Assembly: GCF_016746085.1 (NCBI RefSeq)
Contig: NZ_JAERTZ010000015.1
Coordinates: 1 to 64,000 of the forward strand
Direction: 5' to 3'
Length of the DNA: 64,000 bases
From: Zobellella iuensis
Lineage (GTDB): Bacteria; Pseudomonadota; Gammaproteobacteria; Enterobacterales; Aeromonadaceae
Shown here: positions 1 to 9,521 of the stretch, piece by piece
Numbering within the stretch: the stretch's first letter is position 1
How the letters are laid out: every line of letters begins with the position of its first letter
Notes under the pieces: generated by a model
The model's database searches: none
What the model was told of the DNA's origin: nothing
What the model saw: the letters and a program-made list of their open reading frames with translations, nothing else
Position numbers and translations under genes: made by a program

Positions 1-95
1 ACTCTACGTGCGAGGTCAGCGAATGCTGCCTCCAGGGTCCAACGGCCTCCCCGGTAACTGTTTTTAACTCTATCAGTTCATCTCGCTTCAACATA

Positions 96-495
96 CAAGG
101 GTCCACTTTAGTGGACCATCCCGCCACCGCCGCCGGGGTTTGGTCCGTTGTAGGGTCCACTTCAGTGGACCAATCCACCAACGGCGCCGTGTTCGGTCGA
201 ATAAATTCGACCCTACAAGCCCCGCCGTAGATCCATATCAATGGACCATTCCGCCACCGGCTCCGTGGTTTGGTCTGATGTAGGGTCCACTTCAGTGGAC
301 CAATCCACCAACGGCGCCGTGTTCGGTCGAATAAATTCGACCCTACAAGCCCCGCCGTAGATCCATATCAATGGACCATCCCGCCACCGCCACCGCCACC
401 GCCACCGGCGCCGTGGTTTGGTCTGATGTAGGGTCCACTTTAGTGGACCAATCCACCAACGGCTCCGGGGGTTGGTCGAATAAATTCGACCCTAC
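96..495. repeat. Palindromic intergenic repeat block
   Basis: Four copies of a palindrome GGTCCAC-TT(T/C)A-GTGGACC lie at 100-117, 154-171, 284-301 and 432-449. They are interleaved with three copies of GGTCGAATAAATTCGACC at 195-212, 325-342 and 474-491. The stretch from 151 recurs from 281 almost unchanged, giving a 130-base period. Each palindrome is followed by CCTAC or preceded by TAG. No coding region is supported here. Related copies lie at 14601-14618 and 42441-42468, so this is a dispersed family that has expanded locally behind norB. The function is unknown; it is not CRISPR, because the units are palindromes without unique spacers. Confidence 0.85.
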
Positions 496-510
496 AAGCC
501 CCGCCCGCAA

Positions 511-545
511 TAAAAAGCCCCGGCGCCATTGGCGCCGGGGCTTGG
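511..545 (-). terminator. Rho-independent terminator of norB
   Basis: A 12-bp GC-rich stem (516-527 with 531-542) with a 3-base loop is followed, on the minus strand, by a T-rich run. It lies 50 bases beyond the norB stop codon. Confidence 0.85.
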
Positions 546-594
546 TTTTGAGGCTTATGCCTGTTACAGGGGCGACGTCGGTCGACGCCTCCGT

Positions 595-2865
595 TTACTT
601 GGCCAGCTCGGTCACGCCTTCGGCTTCGGCCTTGCGCGGCCAGAGGCCGATGACCACCTGCCAGCTGACCGCCAGGGCGCCGATGATAAACACGATGTCA
701 CCGAAGGTGCGCACCCAGCGCAGGGTTTGCAGCAGGCCCTGCTGCATAAAGCTCTCGCTGCGGGCGTACCACAGGCCTTCGCTGGCGCTGGCCACGAACT
801 GGATGATGCCCACCGGCAGCACACTGGTGAACAGCATCAGCACCAGGCCGCCGTTCAGCCACCAGAAGGCGGTTTTCATCAGCGACTCGTTGAACACCAG
901 GTTGGGGCGGATATAGCGCAGCACCAGCAGGGCGAAGCCCAGGGCCAGGAAGCCGTACACCCCGAACAGCGCCGCGTGGGCGTGGGTGGGCGTGGTGTTC
1001 AGGCCCTGGATATAGTAGAGCGCGATGGGCGGGTTGATCATAAAGCCCAGTACGCCGGCGCCGAGCATGTTCCAGAAGGCCACCGCCACGAAGAAGGTCA
1101 GCGGCCACTTCACGTTTTCCATCCAGGGGGCGCGGTGCTTGAGGCGCCAGTTTTCCCAGGCCTCGTAACCCAGCACCACCAGCGGCACCACTTCCAGGGC
1201 GCTGAAGGTGGCGCCTACCGCCATGATGGGGGTGGTGGTACCGGAGAAGTACAGGTGGTGGAAGGTGCCGGGAATGCCGCCCAGCATAAACAGCGAGGCC
1301 GAGGCCAGGCTGGCGGTGGTGGCCATTTTCTTGGACACCAGGCCCATGCTGCAGAAGATAAAGGCCAGGGCGGTGGTGGCGAACACCTCGAAGAAGCCTT
1401 CCACCCACAGGTGCACTATCCACCAGCGCCAGTATTCCATGACGGAGATATGGGTGCGCTCGCCGTAGAAGAAGCCGGCGCCGTAGAACAGGCCGATGGC
1501 GGCGCAAGAGGCGGTAAGCAGGGCCAGCAGGTGCTTGTCGCCGGGCTGGCGCAGGGCGGGCACTATGCCGCGCAGCATCAGCACCAGCCACAGCACTATG
1601 CCCACGAACTTGCCGATCTGCCACAGGCGGCCCAGATCCACGTATTCATAGCCCTGGTGACCCAGCCAGAAGTTGAGGTTGGCGGGCATGATCTGGGCGA
1701 TAGCCAGGTAGTTGCCGATAAAGCTGCCCGCCACCACCGCGACCAGGGCCCAAAACAGCACGTCTACCCCCAGTTTCTGGAACTTGGGGTCTTTGCCGCC
1801 GTTGATCATCGGCGCCAGGAACAGGCCGGCGGCGAGGAAACCGGTGGCAATCCAGAACAGGGCGCTTTGCAGGTGCCAGGTACGCACCAGGGTGTAGGGC
1901 AGCCACTTGGACAGCTCGAAACCGTAGAAATGCTGGCCTTCCACCGTGTAGTGCGCGGTGAGGCCGCCCATCAGCACCTGGAAGGTGAACAGGGCCACCA
2001 CCAGGAACACGTATTTGCCCAGGGATTTTTGCGAGGGGGTGAGCTTGAAGCTGGTGAGCGGATCCCGGGCCGGGGCGGCCGGCTCGTGCTCCTCTTCCTT
2101 GCGCAGGAAGGCCCAGGCCCAGATCAGCCCGCCCACGCCGGCGATCAGCAGCACCACGCTGACGATGGACCAGATGATGTTCTCGGCGGTGGGCTTGTTG
2201 TCGATCAGCGGCTCGTGGGGCCAGTTGTTGGTGTAGGTGGCCTCGCTGCCGGGGCGTTCGGTGGCGGCGGCCCAGGCGGTCCAGAAGAAGAAGTTGTTCA
2301 TGTCCGCCCGGCGCTGGCTGCTGGGCAGGGTGTTCTCCTTCATGGCGAAGCTCTGGCGGGTGCCACGCAGGGCCGGATCGTCACTGAACAGCTTGTCGTA
2401 ATAGGCGGCGGTGTCGGCCATGGCGGCGGCCCGGCGGTTGGACACCACCAGCACGTCGGCCTCGGCATCGTAGCTGTTGAACCGGTATTCCCGCTTCAGC
2501 CGGTGCTGCAACAGCGCCTGCTGTTCGTCTTCCAGGTTATGGAAGGCGGTGCCGAACTCGTCTTGCGCGGCCAGTTCCAGCCAGGCTTCCAGCTCCCGGT
2601 GCAGCCAGTCGGCGGTCCAGTCCGGCGCCTGGTAGGCGCCATGCCCCCAGATGGAGCCGAGCTGCATGCCGCCCACCGATTGCCAGGCGGTCTGGCCGTC
2701 GAGAATGCCGTCCTTGGTGGTGAGCAGGGTGCCGCTCTCGGTGACCACCTGGGCGGGGATGGGCGGCGCCACCCGGTAAACTTCGCGGCCGAAATAGCCG
2801 AGAATGGCGAAGGTAAAGCCGAGAACGACGAGCAGTATCGTCCACAGGCGACGATAGTTAGCCAT
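595..2865 (-). CDS. norB: Quinol-dependent nitric oxide reductase (qNOR)
   Basis: Reduces two NO to N2O at a heme b3/non-heme iron centre in the cytoplasmic membrane, using electrons from quinol. The 756-residue length and the N-terminal extension with its own membrane anchor (residues about 8-30) mark the single-subunit quinol type rather than cytochrome c-dependent NorBC. Family residues are visible: RTWHLQ (heme ligand), WRWWIVHLWVEGFFEVF with conserved glutamates, FHHLYFSG (non-heme iron histidines) and THAHAALFGVYG (heme ligands), spread over about 14 membrane helices. The start codon lies inside the end of ytfE (8-base overlap), so the two are translationally coupled and share the sigma-54 promoter upstream of ytfE. 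With YtfE and NorR this is an NO-detoxification unit. No norC is present. Confidence 0.96.
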   Translation of the reverse strand: MANYRRLWTILLVVLGFTFAILGYFGREVYRVAPPIPAQVVTESGTLLTTKDGILDGQTAWQSVGGMQLGSIWGHGAYQAPDWTADWLHRELEAWLELAAQDEFGTAFHNLEDEQQALLQHRLKREYRFNSYDAEADVLVVSNRRAAAMADTAAYYDKLFSDDPALRGTRQSFAMKENTLPSSQRRADMNNFFFWTAWAAATERPGSEATYTNNWPHEPLIDNKPTAENIIWSIVSVVLLIAGVGGLIWAWAFLRKEEEHEPAAPARDPLTSFKLTPSQKSLGKYVFLVVALFTFQVLMGGLTAHYTVEGQHFYGFELSKWLPYTLVRTWHLQSALFWIATGFLAAGLFLAPMINGGKDPKFQKLGVDVLFWALVAVVAGSFIGNYLAIAQIMPANLNFWLGHQGYEYVDLGRLWQIGKFVGIVLWLVLMLRGIVPALRQPGDKHLLALLTASCAAIGLFYGAGFFYGERTHISVMEYWRWWIVHLWVEGFFEVFATTALAFIFCSMGLVSKKMATTASLASASLFMLGGIPGTFHHLYFSGTTTPIMAVGATFSALEVVPLVVLGYEAWENWRLKHRAPWMENVKWPLTFFVAVAFWNMLGAGVLGFMINPPIALYYIQGLNTTPTHAHAALFGVYGFLALGFALLVLRYIRPNLVFNESLMKTAFWWLNGGLVLMLFTSVLPVGIIQFVASASEGLWYARSESFMQQGLLQTLRWVRTFGDIVFIIGALAVSWQVVIGLWPRKAEAEGVTELAK

Positions 2866-3535
2866 GGTGCACCTCCTGGCGCGGGGATGGTTGGAACAGG
2901 ATGTTGTTTTCCAGATGGATGTGTTGCATTAAATCGGTGTGCAGCTCTTCCAGGCCGGTGTAGAGCGCCTCCCAGGTATTGCAGGCCTCCGCCGGCAGGC
3001 TGAGATCCTTGGTCAGCGCCAGCAGCCGGGCCAGGGCCTGGCCGTGGTCGTCGTGCTCCATGCGCATCACGCTGATGGGGCCGCGGGCCGGATCGAACAG
3101 GCCCCGGCGCAGCATGGGGAACAGGATTTGTTCTTCCTTCTGCATGTGGCTTTCCAGCTCCTGGCGCATGGCGTCCAGATGATCGGCCAGGCCGTTGGGG
3201 CAGTCGGGGCTGTCGCCGTGCACCGCTTCCACCCGGCGGGCCAGACGCAGCAGCTCCACCAACTGCTCCCGGTGCACATCATGGTAGCGGGCCAGGATGT
3301 GGTCGATCAGCGCATCGGTGTCGGCCTCGGCCCAGTTGCACTCGCCGGCCTGGTGCGCCGGCAGCGCCTCCAGCCGGGCCAGCAGCTCGGCGGCGTTCAG
3401 GCCGCGCTCGGCCAGGGCGTCGCGCAGCAGGGTGTGGCCGCCGCAGCAAAAGTCCAGCCGGTACTGGTGAAAGACGCGGGTGGCGCCGGGGATGTCCCTG
3501 GCCAGTGAGCCGAGGGAATGGTCAAGCAGGCTCAT
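2858..3535 (-). CDS. ytfE: Iron-sulfur cluster repair di-iron protein (RIC/YtfE/DnrN)
   Basis: A cytoplasmic di-iron protein of the family that helps restore iron-sulfur clusters damaged by NO or oxidants. The 225 residues are typical. The N-terminal ScdA_N part (residues about 5-60) carries the DFCCGG motif. The hemerythrin-like C-terminal part holds the His/Glu iron ligands, seen in HDDHGQAL, HMQKEEQILFP and HIHLENNILF. It is the first gene of the operon with norB. The start is fixed by the AAGGAGC ribosome site just upstream and by the -24/-12 promoter about 40 bases before it. Co-location with norB and NorR shows its role in nitrosative stress. Confidence 0.95.
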   Translation of the reverse strand: MSLLDHSLGSLARDIPGATRVFHQYRLDFCCGGHTLLRDALAERGLNAAELLARLEALPAHQAGECNWAEADTDALIDHILARYHDVHREQLVELLRLARRVEAVHGDSPDCPNGLADHLDAMRQELESHMQKEEQILFPMLRRGLFDPARGPISVMRMEHDDHGQALARLLALTKDLSLPAEACNTWEALYTGLEELHTDLMQHIHLENNILFQPSPRQEVHHG

Positions 3536-3574
3536 GGTATTGCTCCTTGATTGAGGTATTATGGCTACCTATTT

Positions 3575-3591
3575 AGCAATGCCTGTGCCAG
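3575..3591 (-). promoter_or_regulatory. Sigma-54 (-24/-12) promoter of ytfE-norB
   Basis: On the minus strand the bases read TGGCACAGGCATTGC, an exact TGGCAC-N5-TTGC match. This puts the transcript start about 30 bases before the ytfE start codon. Confidence 0.92.
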
Positions 3592-3630
3592 TTTTTAATT
3601 TATTGATTTTTAAGTAATTAATATTTTGAT

Positions 3631-3688
3631 GGTAAAAAATACCCTGTTCAATTAGGGTAAATAAAACCCTGTTAAGGTAAAAAATACC
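3631..3688. promoter_or_regulatory. Three NorR enhancer sites (GT-N7-AC)
   Basis: Three sites match the NorR core GT-N7-AC: 3631-3643 (GGTAAAAAATACC), 3655-3669 (GGGTAAATAAAACCC) and 3676-3688 (a second GGTAAAAAATACC). They lie 40-110 bases upstream of the -24/-12 promoter. E. coli NorR also uses three such sites. The third touches the norR start codon, which suggests that NorR represses its own gene. Confidence 0.88.
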
Positions 3689-3689
3689 C

Positions 3690-5231
<1,542 letters not shown>

Positions 5232-5255
5232 GGGGGAGTTGGGTGGGATGATGGG

Positions 5256-5834
5256 TTAGGCATTCGAACCATAGGTAAAGGCCCTGGATAACCATTGCTC
5301 CCGCACCTTGGGCCTTGAATCTTTCACCGGGCCGAAACTTGTAACAGCAACGGGCTTGATGCCGCAGAACTCGAGAATAGTGCGCTTCATCTGGTTGTGC
5401 CCCGGCATCCGGTATATCCATCGGTAATACCAGGGGGGCGTGTCCATGGCGACCAGAAGGTGCGCCGAGCGGCCGGCCAGCAGGCCATCCACCATCAGCG
5501 AGCCCTCGCGGAACTTGAATGCGAATCCCGGCAGGAAGATGCGGTCGAAGAAGCCCTTCAGCAGGGCGGGTATTGAACCCCACCAGATCGGGTAGACGAA
5601 GACGATATGTTGCGCCCAGGACATCGCTTCCTGAGCCGCCAGCAGATCGGGCTCCAGCTCCTGGATTTTCGCGTAGCCGTCGCGGAGGATAGGGTCGAAT
5701 ACCAGTTTGCCCAGGGAGAGGGTTCTGACTTCGTGGCCCGATACCTCGGCACCCTTGGAGTAGGCCTGGGCGAGGGCACCGCAAAGGCTATCTTCCAAGG
5801 GATGTCCGAGGATGACGAGAATACGTTTGTTCAT
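5256..5834 (-). CDS. NAD(P)H:quinone oxidoreductase-like flavoprotein
   Basis: A 192-residue flavodoxin-fold protein of the MdaB/KefF/NQO1 type, which reduces quinones or similar electrophiles with two electrons. The start MNKRILVILGHPLEDSLC is the nucleotide-binding first strand and loop of this family. VYPIWWGSIPALLKGFFDR is the signature that contacts the flavin. The start is supported by AAGGAG seven bases upstream. A MerR regulator lies 55 bases upstream on the same strand, with a MerR-type promoter between them, so this gene is the likely regulated target. The true substrate cannot be told from sequence. Confidence 0.88.
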   Translation of the reverse strand: MNKRILVILGHPLEDSLCGALAQAYSKGAEVSGHEVRTLSLGKLVFDPILRDGYAKIQELEPDLLAAQEAMSWAQHIVFVYPIWWGSIPALLKGFFDRIFLPGFAFKFREGSLMVDGLLAGRSAHLLVAMDTPPWYYRWIYRMPGHNQMKRTILEFCGIKPVAVTSFGPVKDSRPKVREQWLSRAFTYGSNA

Positions 5835-5861
5835 GCTGGCTCCTTATCTGGTAGAGACAGC

Positions 5862-5893
5862 AGTCTAGGGCTTGCCCCTAGGGGAAGAGTCAA
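5862..5893 (-). promoter_or_regulatory. MerR-type long-spacer promoter with CCCCTAGGGG operator
   Basis: On the minus strand TTGACT (5893-5888) and TAGACT (5867-5862) are separated by 20 bases, the over-long spacing typical of promoters that MerR proteins distort. A perfect CCCCTAGGGG palindrome (5875-5884) lies in the spacer. The -35 box contains the merR stop codon TGA. Confidence 0.72.
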
Positions 5894-6267
5894 CGGCTTT
5901 TTTCGCATTCCCATACAGAAGGCGACTCCGCCAGGCGTTGCCGGAGTTCGTCCAACAGTCTGATCTGTGTTGTTGCGGAATCTATCTGCTCTTGCAGGGC
6001 GCGTCGTTTCCAATCGAGCTGTTCGGCAATGCCCTCGAGGTTCGGCCACTGCCGGGCGGAGGTGCTCTGAAGTATTTCAGCCAGCTCCTTCAATTTGAAG
6101 CCAAGCGACTGCGCGCACTTGATGGTCTTGACGATCTCGACGACCTCCGGCGCATAGACACGATACTTGCCTTTGCGCAGGGGAGTCGGGATAAGACCCA
6201 TTTCTTCATAGAGATAAATCGCCTTGCGCGATGCACCGGTTTGCTTTGATAGATAGCCGATATACAT
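5890..6267 (-). CDS. MerR family transcriptional regulator
   Basis: A 125-residue regulator with the winged helix-turn-helix at its start (YIGYLSKQTGASRKAIYLYEE, then GLI and KYRVYAPE). A long coiled-coil dimer helix follows (about residues 75-115). There is no cysteine cluster like those of the metal-sensing members: the only cysteines are one at about residue 51 and one in the C-terminal WECEKSR. The inducer is therefore unknown; an organic or redox signal would fit the flavoprotein target. It is upstream of and in line with the quinone-reductase-like gene, and its stop codon is part of the -35 element that presumably serves that gene. Confidence 0.88.
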   Translation of the reverse strand: MYIGYLSKQTGASRKAIYLYEEMGLIPTPLRKGKYRVYAPEVVEIVKTIKCAQSLGFKLKELAEILQSTSARQWPNLEGIAEQLDWKRRALQEQIDSATTQIRLLDELRQRLAESPSVWECEKSR

Positions 6268-6381
6268 ATCGAGAACTCAGGTTATGCCCGCTGGATAAAG
6301 GATCCGGGGCTGGGGGGTATAGTCAAAAGCAAGACCAGAGCCCAGGACCTCAGGACCTGTGTTTTTGTTGAAAGAACCATG

Positions 6382-6401
6382 AAAAAGGGGCTGCGCCCCT
6401 A
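6382..6401 (-). terminator. Rho-independent terminator after the ParA gene
   Basis: On the minus strand AGGGGC-GCA-GCCCCT is followed by TTTTTC, 26 bases beyond the ParA stop. Confidence 0.75.
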
Positions 6402-6426
6402 CGTAGATAACCAAGATTACTGATGG

Positions 6427-7497
6427 TTAGAACCAATTAACCAAGTCATCAATGTGACTCCGAGCCTCTTCGTAACGCGCCCTTACAACCTGTACAATTT
6501 CCCCGTTTGGCATTGTGTAATGCGTCTGTGCAGGTAAATTCAACAAAGGGATACCTAGTGTTGCCGAGACTTTTCCTGAGGTATGGAAGTCTTTCACTTC
6601 AGATAAATACAACACCTTCCAGTCATCCACATTGTTAACTGGATTAACTGGTGACGAAAACAGGTTGGGATGTTTGACAAATTGCTTGTATGCAAAATCA
6701 CACAAAGCATCTTTGATTGCATCATATGCAGTTGCAACACCATTGTTAGTTGTGTAATTGTTAAAAACAAATCGTTCCATCTGAGGAAGAGACAACTTAT
6801 TTTCAGAAACTTGAGAATGGAACGTTATAAATTTCTCAGCGTAAGTTTGTGCGGCTGCGGTTGGATAATGTGCATACAGAAGAGTCATAATACCCTTCAA
6901 ACCTTCCAAAGAAGAGTAGTCCGCCATCATTGGAATGATAAGCTTGTCTGATGAAACAAGAGCCATTTGAGTGTATATTGAGAAGCTCGGATTACAATCA
7001 ATGAAAACTACGAGATCTTCATAGTCGGCTTCATGTTCAAGATCGCAAAGCCGACGAAATGCAGTCATGTACTGCTGCCATGCCTGCCTGTTTGCAGGGT
7101 TAATCACGGCATAGTTTAATGACAGAGCCAGCGATTCAAGAAACGAATCTCCTGCAATTAAGAATAAATTATCACTGATCACATCGTTGAAAGTATGAAC
7201 TCTAGTTTTGAACGACTGAGGTATACTAGTAAATCCTGAATTTCCTGCAAGCAACCAGTCTAAAAAACCAACTACGTTGCTACGTGTTCTTTTGGATTGT
7301 AGTTGCTGGTTTCGAGCGTACCCCTTGTCTCCTCCACCTAGTAGATATTGAGAGATATTTGCCTGCGGGCATAAGTCGATCACTAGCACTTGGGTTTTGG
7401 GATGACGAGCTGCATACTCAGCGGCCAAGTTAAATCCAAGTGTTGTTTTACCAACGCCGCCTTTGTTGTTGTACATCGCATAAATTGTTGTTGCCAT
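6427..7497 (-). CDS. Orphan ParA/Soj-type ATPase
   Basis: A 356-residue P-loop ATPase with the deviant Walker A of the ParA/MinD class (NKGGVGKTTLGFNLA, about residues 9-23), a switch I-like DLCPQANIS and a Walker B region VVFIDCNPS. ParA proteins bind DNA or membrane as ATP dimers and position cargo. No parB-like gene or parS repeats lie nearby, so it is not an evident plasmid partition pair. The start chosen (MATTIYAMYNNKGG) puts the P-loop at the usual distance from the N-terminus; a longer reading from 7563 adds 22 residues without family resemblance. Base composition is much more AT-rich than the flanking housekeeping DNA, consistent with recent acquisition. It might be one more cassette of the island, but no attC follows it. 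Confidence 0.82.
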   Translation of the reverse strand: MATTIYAMYNNKGGVGKTTLGFNLAAEYAARHPKTQVLVIDLCPQANISQYLLGGGDKGYARNQQLQSKRTRSNVVGFLDWLLAGNSGFTSIPQSFKTRVHTFNDVISDNLFLIAGDSFLESLALSLNYAVINPANRQAWQQYMTAFRRLCDLEHEADYEDLVVFIDCNPSFSIYTQMALVSSDKLIIPMMADYSSLEGLKGIMTLLYAHYPTAAAQTYAEKFITFHSQVSENKLSLPQMERFVFNNYTTNNGVATAYDAIKDALCDFAYKQFVKHPNLFSSPVNPVNNVDDWKVLYLSEVKDFHTSGKVSATLGIPLLNLPAQTHYTMPNGEIVQVVRARYEEARSHIDDLVNWF

Positions 7498-7677
7498 CGT
7501 TTTCCCCAAAGTGAAGGTCATGTTGAGACAGTAATATTTGGTGATGTAGGGAATCAAAGTCAACCCCCTAATCTACTTTTTGTTAATAATGCCGGTATGG
7601 GTAAGTATGGTAAGGGGGTAGGTCCTTCCTTTTGCTTCTTTGACGAGAGTTCGGAGCAAAAAACAAGAGCTGCCCAG
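7498..7677. other. Short non-coding stretch between ParA and the intron relic
   Basis: AT-rich spacer with no supported gene. The opposite-facing runs CCCCCTA (7563-7569) and AAGGGGGTAGG (7611-7622) could form an inverted repeat upstream of the ParA gene, possibly an operator. The missing half of the attC next to the intron relic would be expected here but is not recognisable. Confidence 0.4.
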
Positions 7678-7866
7678 GGCCGATGGCGCAGCTCAAAGAC
7701 ACCGGAAATATAGAAAGCGCTGAACAACGCCTACCTGAAAGCCCAGGGTTTATATGCGTTGCGTGATGGATGGATCAAGCTTCACCATTCTAAGTGAAAC
7801 GCCCTGTGCGGACCCGCATGCAGGGTGTTGTGGGGGCTGAGGGTTAGAAACCCTCGGCTACCCGAT
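7678..7866 (+). mobile_element. 3' relic of a group II intron, inside an attC core
   Basis: These 189 bases are almost identical to 12309-12497, the end of the complete intron. They hold the last codons of the maturase (with a CAG-to-TAG nonsense change at 7712), domain V (around 7798-7840) and domain VI (to about 7866). The next bases TTAAGC are, on the minus strand, GCTTAA, the first six bases of an attC R'' core (GCTTAAC). They sit five bases after the stop codon of the 7874-8800 gene. The 5' part of the intron and the rest of that attC are missing. Confidence 0.88.
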
Positions 7867-7873
7867 TAAGCAT

Positions 7874-8800
7874 TTATATTTCTCCGGATTCAGTCAGATT
7901 CTTGATTATGCTTTGATATTGTTCATGATTTTCTTCCTTGATCTTCCGTTCGAATAAGCTTTGAAAACAAATAGGGTTAACGATGTATGAGAGATACGAA
8001 GGTGGTTTCCTATTAGACTTTTCATTTAAACAGTGATCAATAATACTGGTGACATACCAGAGGAATGCGTAGGATTCCGTTTTTTTGATGAACGCGGTCC
8101 CAAGACTTGGCAAAGCACGGAACTCTCCTTGATAGAACATTTGCTCATATTTCAGCTCTAGGCCTGCCTCGTGACCAGGTATAAGCAGGCCTTTCCCCAA
8201 AATATAGATTAAATTTGGCCGAAGATGGAAAGGCACATCACTCAACAAAGTGTTAAATTGCTCTGCTGCATGAGAAAGGCTTTTGGAATATCCATAGGAA
8301 AATATGGCATAACAAAATTCATCTTTTTGTTCATCCGCTCTCTCATTTGAGAATCCATCGCCATATAAGAGTTTCTTAACACTTACGCAGCTTATTATAC
8401 TTTTTCTAATTTCTGGCAAGGTTAAGTTTGATTTGACTTCAATTGATGCCAAGCAAGACTCAATGGGGAAATATGATACTTCTCCCGCTTGAATCAAGGT
8501 TCCAGCAGTATCACCGCTGGTTACTATTATGTCTTGCTCTCGACTCACTGTCGTATGACTATTCAGAACGAACCCTTTTCTAAGGGGAAGTGCGTCAGGA
8601 AATATTTTCTCAAAAACACCTTGTATATCTATTTCTCTAGCATCGCCTCTATGGCGAGGATGAGAAATCTCCGACCGTTGTTCAGAAATAGATCGCAGAC
8701 TTTCCAGAGTTTTATCAAACCATCTTCTTAAAAATGAAATATCAACGCTATTACTTGATAGTTGGATTTTTAACTCATTTTCAAATTTTTCTCTATTCAT
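7874..8800 (-). CDS. DUF6602-type protein with PD-(D/E)XK-like nuclease core
   Basis: A 308-residue cytoplasmic protein that resembles the DUF6602 family. The pattern HRGDAREIDI, then KGFVLNSH, SREQDIIV and CLASIEVKSNL gives the spaced acid ... D ... E-x-K residues of the restriction-endonuclease-like fold (D about 91, E-V-K about 122-124). Nuclease activity is an inference. It starts about 20 bases after an attC R' core and ends at the next attC core, so it looks like a single-gene integron cassette. Such proteins occur in defence and mobile regions, and its neighbours (AbiJ-like, graspetide operon) fit that setting. The start ATG 8800 has only a weak ribosome site. Confidence 0.7.
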   Translation of the reverse strand: MNREKFENELKIQLSSNSVDISFLRRWFDKTLESLRSISEQRSEISHPRHRGDAREIDIQGVFEKIFPDALPLRKGFVLNSHTTVSREQDIIVTSGDTAGTLIQAGEVSYFPIESCLASIEVKSNLTLPEIRKSIISCVSVKKLLYGDGFSNERADEQKDEFCYAIFSYGYSKSLSHAAEQFNTLLSDVPFHLRPNLIYILGKGLLIPGHEAGLELKYEQMFYQGEFRALPSLGTAFIKKTESYAFLWYVTSIIDHCLNEKSNRKPPSYLSYIVNPICFQSLFERKIKEENHEQYQSIIKNLTESGEI

Positions 8801-8819
8801 CGCACATGTTCGCTTTGAT

Positions 8820-8867
8820 GCTTAACGTCGCATTCAGCGGCTTGTCCGCTGCAATGCTTTGTTAAAC
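8820..8867 (-). other. Integron attC recombination site (attC1)
   Basis: Read on the minus strand it starts with GTTTAAC (R'', RYYYAAC) and ends with GTTAAGC (R', GTTRRRY). Between them 8835-8840 pairs with 8846-8851 and 8830-8834 with 8853-8857, leaving base 8852 unpaired. This single extrahelical G (minus strand), placed in the arm nearest the preceding gene, is the hallmark of attC bottom-strand folding. It is short (48 bases). It separates the graspetide operon from the DUF6602 gene. Confidence 0.85.
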
Positions 8868-8882
8868 GTTGCAATGGCAAAC

Positions 8883-9521
8883 CTATTTTCCATGATTCCA
8901 TATTCCACTTTTCTCAATAAAATAGTCTCCAAAGAACCAAAAAATGACACCAAGCGCTGAAACAAAAAATAAAACACAAGGGCCAGGCTGAATGGATAAG
9001 TAATTTCGGACAATCACCACCACACCAAGAAGTAAAAGAATACCTACAAAGACTATTAAGGCCCGCTGTGCTCTTTGAACATAAAAAAGCCGCTCAGTGT
9101 TTGGCTGAACTGAGCACTGAAGCTCCCATATTTTGCCGCTTAGAAAATCCTTAATGGCATCAATCTCATTTTTATCCTGAACCTCAAACACACTTTCCTC
9201 TGTTAACCTGTAGCGACTTTGGGTGCGTATACTTTTTATGCAATACCAAACTGATCTAGAGACCCACAATGCAGCAGCCGCATACAGTATAATAGCGATC
9301 CATCCGACCTTCTCCGGATCACCTAAAAGATTAGAAGCCATAAAAACCAAGAATGCCGAAGAGGCGCCGAGAGTACTTAATATAATATTTGCTCTTCGCT
9401 CTGCAGATTCACCACGAATACGCTCTAAGCTTGCCCTCTCATCCACAAATTCTTGGCACTTCCGAACAACATTAATATCGTCAGATGACAGCATTTCTCT
9501 TATAGTGCTTATTGACTTCAT
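8883..9521 (-). CDS. Four-helix membrane protein of the graspetide-like operon
   Basis: A 212-residue protein not assigned to a known family. Four hydrophobic helices are seen at about residues 45-65, 73-95, 155-177 and 180-200. They form two hairpins, with a charged N-terminal tail (about 1-43) and a charged central loop of about 55 residues. There is no signal peptide or protease/ABC motif. Its ATG follows the ATP-grasp stop directly (TGAATG), so it is translated as part of the same operon, and an attC closes the cassette 16 bases after its stop. It could be an export, immunity or membrane-acting component for the peptide made by this operon; nothing in the sequence decides between these. 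Confidence 0.75.
   Translation of the reverse strand: MKSISTIREMLSSDDINVVRKCQEFVDERASLERIRGESAERRANIILSTLGASSAFLVFMASNLLGDPEKVGWIAIILYAAAALWVSRSVWYCIKSIRTQSRYRLTEESVFEVQDKNEIDAIKDFLSGKIWELQCSVQPNTERLFYVQRAQRALIVFVGILLLLGVVVIVRNYLSIQPGPCVLFFVSALGVIFWFFGDYFIEKSGIWNHGK

Noticed and set aside
96-495. CRISPR array
   Set aside because: Units are alternating palindromes of two kinds with repeated, not unique, material between them, and no cas gene is near.
529-3003. 824-codon open frame on the plus strand over norB
   Set aside because: It is a GC-rich mirror of norB with a low-complexity Gly/His/Gln composition; the minus strand has qNOR motifs.
6281-6287. GTTATGC as the left end of the cassette array
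   Set aside because: A single heptamer without arms, in the plus orientation and close to the merR start; chance occurrence is likely.
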